In this document: positions 60,075 through 64,000 of the stretch, one piece after another | Layout: each line of letters starts with the position of its first letter | How positions within the stretch are numbered: position 1 is the stretch's first letter | NCBI GenBank assembly: GCA_000787465.1 | Contig: JSYX01000092.1 | Span: 1 to 64,000 of the forward strand | DNA from: Thermomucor indicae-seudaticae | Taxonomy: Eukaryota > Mucoromycota > Mucoromycetes > Mucorales > Lichtheimiaceae | Length of the DNA stretch: 64,000 nt | Direction: 5' to 3' | The notes under the pieces: generated by a model | The model's database searches: none | What the model was told of the DNA's origin: nothing | What the model saw: the letters and a program-made list of their open reading frames with translations, nothing else | Made by a program: the position numbers and the translations under genes

Positions 60075-63000
60075 TCAGTATACACAAACTATTACGCGTA
60101 CTAAAGCAATATCTCTCTTTACCTGAGAATAGTACTGGTAAGTATCATAAAGTCGAGTAAAGACATTGCAACAACTACTGATAATCATTTTGTCCACGAA
60201 TTCTTCGGCTTGAGGTTCTGTCAATTGGAGTTGAAACCTGTCTCTGAGTTGCTGCACTGTCAGCTCGCCATTTTGGAAACATGGAAGCTTTGAATCCTTG
60301 CACATCATTTCGACAAGCAGGATAATGTTCTCGCAGTGTTTCCTCACGGCCAAGAAGGCTGCTTTCATAAGGGCTTTGTATTCTGCAAATTTTTCTCCAT
60401 GAATACCACCAAGTATGTCCACATATTCCTGAGGCAACTTGAAGGGCGCCATTTCGAAACCGACAGATCCTGGAGAATTTGACAACATGAAGCCAAAGTC
60501 GATATCTGTACCAACGTTTATCCGTTAGCGCTTTGAATAACGAAACTGACAGGGTTTCTCTTACGGATTAGATGGCCTTCATTGTCTATAAGGATGTTGC
60601 CATTGTGCCTGGTTATACGACACACAAGATAAGTGGAAAAGAAGACACACAAGTCTTCCTGGAAGCACGTACCGATCCTTGATTTGCAATAAATAGCATG
60701 CAATAGAGTAACCAGCTAAGCTTCTCATGAAGGCGTCCTGCGCCTTCAAAAATTCATCTGAAGAAGGAGGCCCCCAATGCTGTGCATACAGGACACTCAG
60801 TCACAGGGTTGATCATCATTCAGTCGCTTGGCGTACCTTTTGAAAGTAGTCATAAAGAGTAAAAACATTGCCTTTAGTATTCCAGCCTCGGGTATAAGCG
60901 TCTTTTTTGATGGAATGAATTGATATAGCGTTGCGTATGGTTTCCATCAGGCCTGAGCTATCTGACGTGACCAGAATCCGGAAGCTAGACGAAAAATTCA
61001 ATAAGCAAATGCGATGTTTCCAGCATCGACAAGAGCCTACTATTTAACCCAAACATCCACTTTCGTATCTTCCCATATTCGCTGCATCTCTCGAATTAAC
61101 TGGACTGCAAACTGCTCTTGTCGTAAGTCCGATCCATGCTTGACAATGACAGAAAGCAAGCGCCAGTTTGGTAAATGCCCGTAAGGCGATGAAGCCCGAA
61201 TACGTGCTTTTTTGACGTCCCAGTTTTCCGAAAACACGGCCGCTAAATACAATATTCACTAAGCACCCTGCCGCTGTCTCCAATAAATCACTGGCACCTA
61301 CCACTTGGATCGTCCTTATTCACAACCCAAGCAACCAGTTGCTCATCTTCAAGCATATCATTACTAGCTGCAGCTTCACTGCTTCCTCCACCGACACCAC
61401 TGCTAACTCCTTTCTTCATTTTGGCCATTCTTTGTTCTTCGAGGGCCATCATTTCTTTGATAATGCGTTGCCGTATTTGTTCAGTATTCTGACGTGATTT
61501 AGCGGACACACCGCGACCGGATCCCGCGGCTGGGCTAGCTGTATGTACGTTCTGCTGCAACTGAGCTAGCATGATCGCTGCTGTCCTCATACGTTCAGCA
61601 TATTCGCCAGCCGAATAAGAATTGCGTCTTTCAGCAATATCCTCATTCTCGGATGCTGTCTCCCCCTCGGCATCGACAAGTCCTCCCGTGATTCCTAAGC
61701 CATATCCAGCAGGAAAATTGGAGACATTGCTTCTATCTTGGGTATTCGGCGAGGCAACTATAGGACTGCTGATAGAGCTACCACATTCACCGATATCCAC
61801 TGAATCCCGCTCGCGGGATCTCGGCGTTGACACGGACGCGATCGTTCCACTTGCACTTTTAGGTGAGGCTATCCCTCCTTTGCTGCGCTTCCTATTCTTC
61901 TTTTTCATCAACCGTCGCATACGATACAACGCTGCCGAGTAATCGTCTTCAAAAGTCATCTCATCATCCAACACTTCAATCATGAGAAGGTATGGCGCCT
62001 TTATATAAGCAGTTAAAAATATCATATTCATCAAGATAACAAGTGATGTACTTACCCGTTCAGCAGAATTTAACACTACAGCATCGGACGGACTGATTCT
62101 GACAACGCGATGATGGTGAGGCTTTTCGGCAGTAGCAGGACACCATAACGGTATGCAAATCTCAGCTGGCAGGTTGTGGTTTAATAATGTCAGTTCAGCG
62201 TTTAATGCACTCGTTCGCGCCTGTTTCGGAACAATGACAAGACGCGTCGCAATATCCACAAGCGCTAAGAGAAACTGCATCTCTGACCGAAAATAGTTGG
62301 ACCTTAATAAAGACAGTCGATGGTCTCTGCTGAGCTTCGATAATGCAGAATATTCTTCGTCTGAACCATCCGAATGGGCGTCTGCATCATCCGTGTCGAA
62401 ACTGGTCGATATACTGGGGACAAATGAGGCATGCCTGACATTTCGATTCAATTTAAATAACTCTTCGGAGGACTCGGAGCACTGCGATAATGCAGGTGAT
62501 AATGGAGCAGAGTTTGTTGGAACTGTTGACTGGCCCATAGCTGTCATTTTGGGATCGAAAACTACTGACATAGTTTTGGACGAACGTGAAGAAGCACTTG
62601 TGGGTCGTATCTTTCGGTTTAACTTTTGATGTGCCGATTTGAGATAACGAGAAACAGAGAATGCTTTACCCCGGTGCAAGTCTTCGAGAGACGGAGAGCT
62701 CGTGAATGGATTAAAGTGAGCTGAATGCCGTTTCGAAATCGGGAGATCTGGCTGTGATACTGAGTGGTAGGGGGAGTCATGATGAATATGACGACGGAAT
62801 TGCGGTGATGTAGGTGACGTGATGGTCGAACTAGCTGTCGGCGATCCGGTATCTTCAGATGAGTTCTCAACAGATGGACTGGCGCCAGTCAGGGTGTTTC
62901 TTCGAGCGAGGATGGGTGCATTTATCGACGTAATGCTAAGTGCTCTGTTACGACGACCTTGGGCAATGGCTATATCTCCTGCCGGCCTTGTCATTAAGGG

Positions 63001-63632
63001 TTGACCAATGCCAGCTAGAACAGCACCTATCCCCACTACAGCTGGCATCACATTTTCACGGACTTTGTGTGTTGACATGCCCAAACTGAGAGACGCTGAA
63101 GCATCGGCAAGTTCTGTGTCCACGGGATTGCCGTCCGAGAATATAATTGCTTGGCACTTGTTTACGACGCGTTTGCAGAGCTCGAAAGACGGGCTGTTTG
63201 GCGATGCAGAAAGGTCGGAAAGATAAGCCTGCAGGTACCACAAACTCTATCGCGGCCAAATTTCAGTAATAGTTGTGGTTAAAAAAGAACCCGGGCATTT
63301 GGATGGAATACCATTAATGCCATATGTGTCGATTTCTGGCACATCTCTACAAGGAAGCATTCAAGGGCGACTGACTCGGTCGGCCTGCTGATTAGAAGAT
63401 GCCTAATATCTGAAGAGTTAGTCTCAGGGCATCGGTCGAACGCTCCCTCTTCCGTTACTTACATGAGCTGTGGCAGAAAGAACTCGATTTCAGAAATGGG
63501 AAACTTTTTGAGTTCGGTGCAAAGATAGTGCTGAATGCCAACATTGTCCGGGTATCGAAAGAGGTAGGAAACGGCGATCCAGGAGTTGAAAAATTCGGAC
63601 GTGAAGAGACGTAATAGTAGTGCATTGGACAT
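60075..63632 (-). CDS. PIK1: Phosphatidylinositol 4-kinase Pik1
   Basis: Type III PI 4-kinase that makes PI4P at the Golgi and nucleus. Exons: 63632-63463, 63402-63312, 63246-62056, 61998-61302, 61242-61041, 60984-60837, 60779-60673, 60608-60565, and 60505 to about 60075. The N-terminal lipid-kinase-unique helical region shows FLPQLMHLLISRPTESVALE and WYLQAYLSDL, followed by a long Ser-rich linker. The catalytic domain shows NSAERAPYLLMIEVL, KHGSDLRQEQFAVQLI, WVKYFRILVTSDSSGLMET and LKAQDAFMRSLAGYS, then HNGNILIDNEGH and HIDFGFMLSNSPGSVGFE. The final residues are uncertain: the frame runs through a possible donor at 60122 to a stop at 60075. One 57-nt intron is stopless. Confidence 0.95.
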
Positions 63633-64000
63633 GGTTGGGTCGAAATCAGATTACGCAAGCCGGCATATAGCAGAGAGGAAGGCGTTCGGATCCTAGAAAG
63701 CTGCAAAAAAAGAAGACAAGTATGAGCACTATATCTGGCAGAGACACCACAAAGCAATTGCGCGTATCAATTCCTGATCCGCGTAAGGACTGTAACGTGC
63801 GGCTGCAAAGCAGACTCTGTTACACCCTGCCTCGCTCCATCCTCATCTCCGCAATCCCGTCAATTGTGCATAGAAAAGATAGGTACCCCTCTTAGAATCC
63901 AGGCTGGTATACAGTCAATGCGTGGACGCCGAGAGAACAAAGAGAAAGACTGATCGGTCAGTCCTGAGATGGGAAACTTCTGCAAATTACAGGCTATGGT
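63633..64000. promoter_or_regulatory. PIK1 upstream region
   Basis: This lies upstream of the PIK1 start to the window edge. No coding frame is convincing. An additional 5' non-coding exon is possible. Confidence 0.3.

Overview
The window is nuclear DNA of a fungus, most likely an early-diverging (Mucoromycota/Mucorales-type) mould. Three things point there. There is a fungal-type elongation factor 3, a homocitrate synthase (the fungal lysine route) and a Zn2Cys6 regulator. Genes are dense with short introns (about 41-97 nt; roughly 108 modelled by eye). One trehalose enzyme fuses synthase and phosphatase domains, and one intron is a textbook U12-type AT-AC intron, a class that Mucoromycota keep and most other fungi have lost. 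No rRNA, tRNA, CRISPR array or intact mobile element was seen.

Layout. 1-15.6 kb: a transposon-associated fragment, EF-3, an HMG-box protein, nucleoporin Nup93/Nic96, HYPK, and several small unresolved coding islands. 15.6-24.4 kb: mitochondrial rhodanese, a DNAAF5-like HEAT-repeat protein, a DHHC palmitoyltransferase carrying the U12 intron, an acidic unknown protein, an interrupted ORF, and homocitrate synthase. 25-32.3 kb: a secreted protein, chaperonin subunit CCT3, an alpha/beta hydrolase, and a coiled-coil unknown. 32.4-41.2 kb: primase large subunit PRI2, vacuolar lipase ATG15, EFG1, mitochondrial ribosomal uS4m, and cystinosin. 43-56.1 kb: Zn2Cys6 factor, fused trehalose-6-P synthase/phosphatase, three-repeat MYB factor, SYLF/Ysc84 protein, and a CAMK-like kinase. 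56.1-60 kb is gene-poor and holds diverged tandem repeats. 60-63.6 kb: PI 4-kinase PIK1.

The genes are mostly conserved housekeeping genes in no obvious functional cluster. The unusual content is in gene structure: one U12 intron, seven GC-AG introns, 14- and 18-nt microexons, and stopless introns of length 3n. A second point is the presence of a DNAAF5-like protein. All exon models were derived by eye from splice signals, reading phase and recalled family conservation, not from alignment or RNA data.
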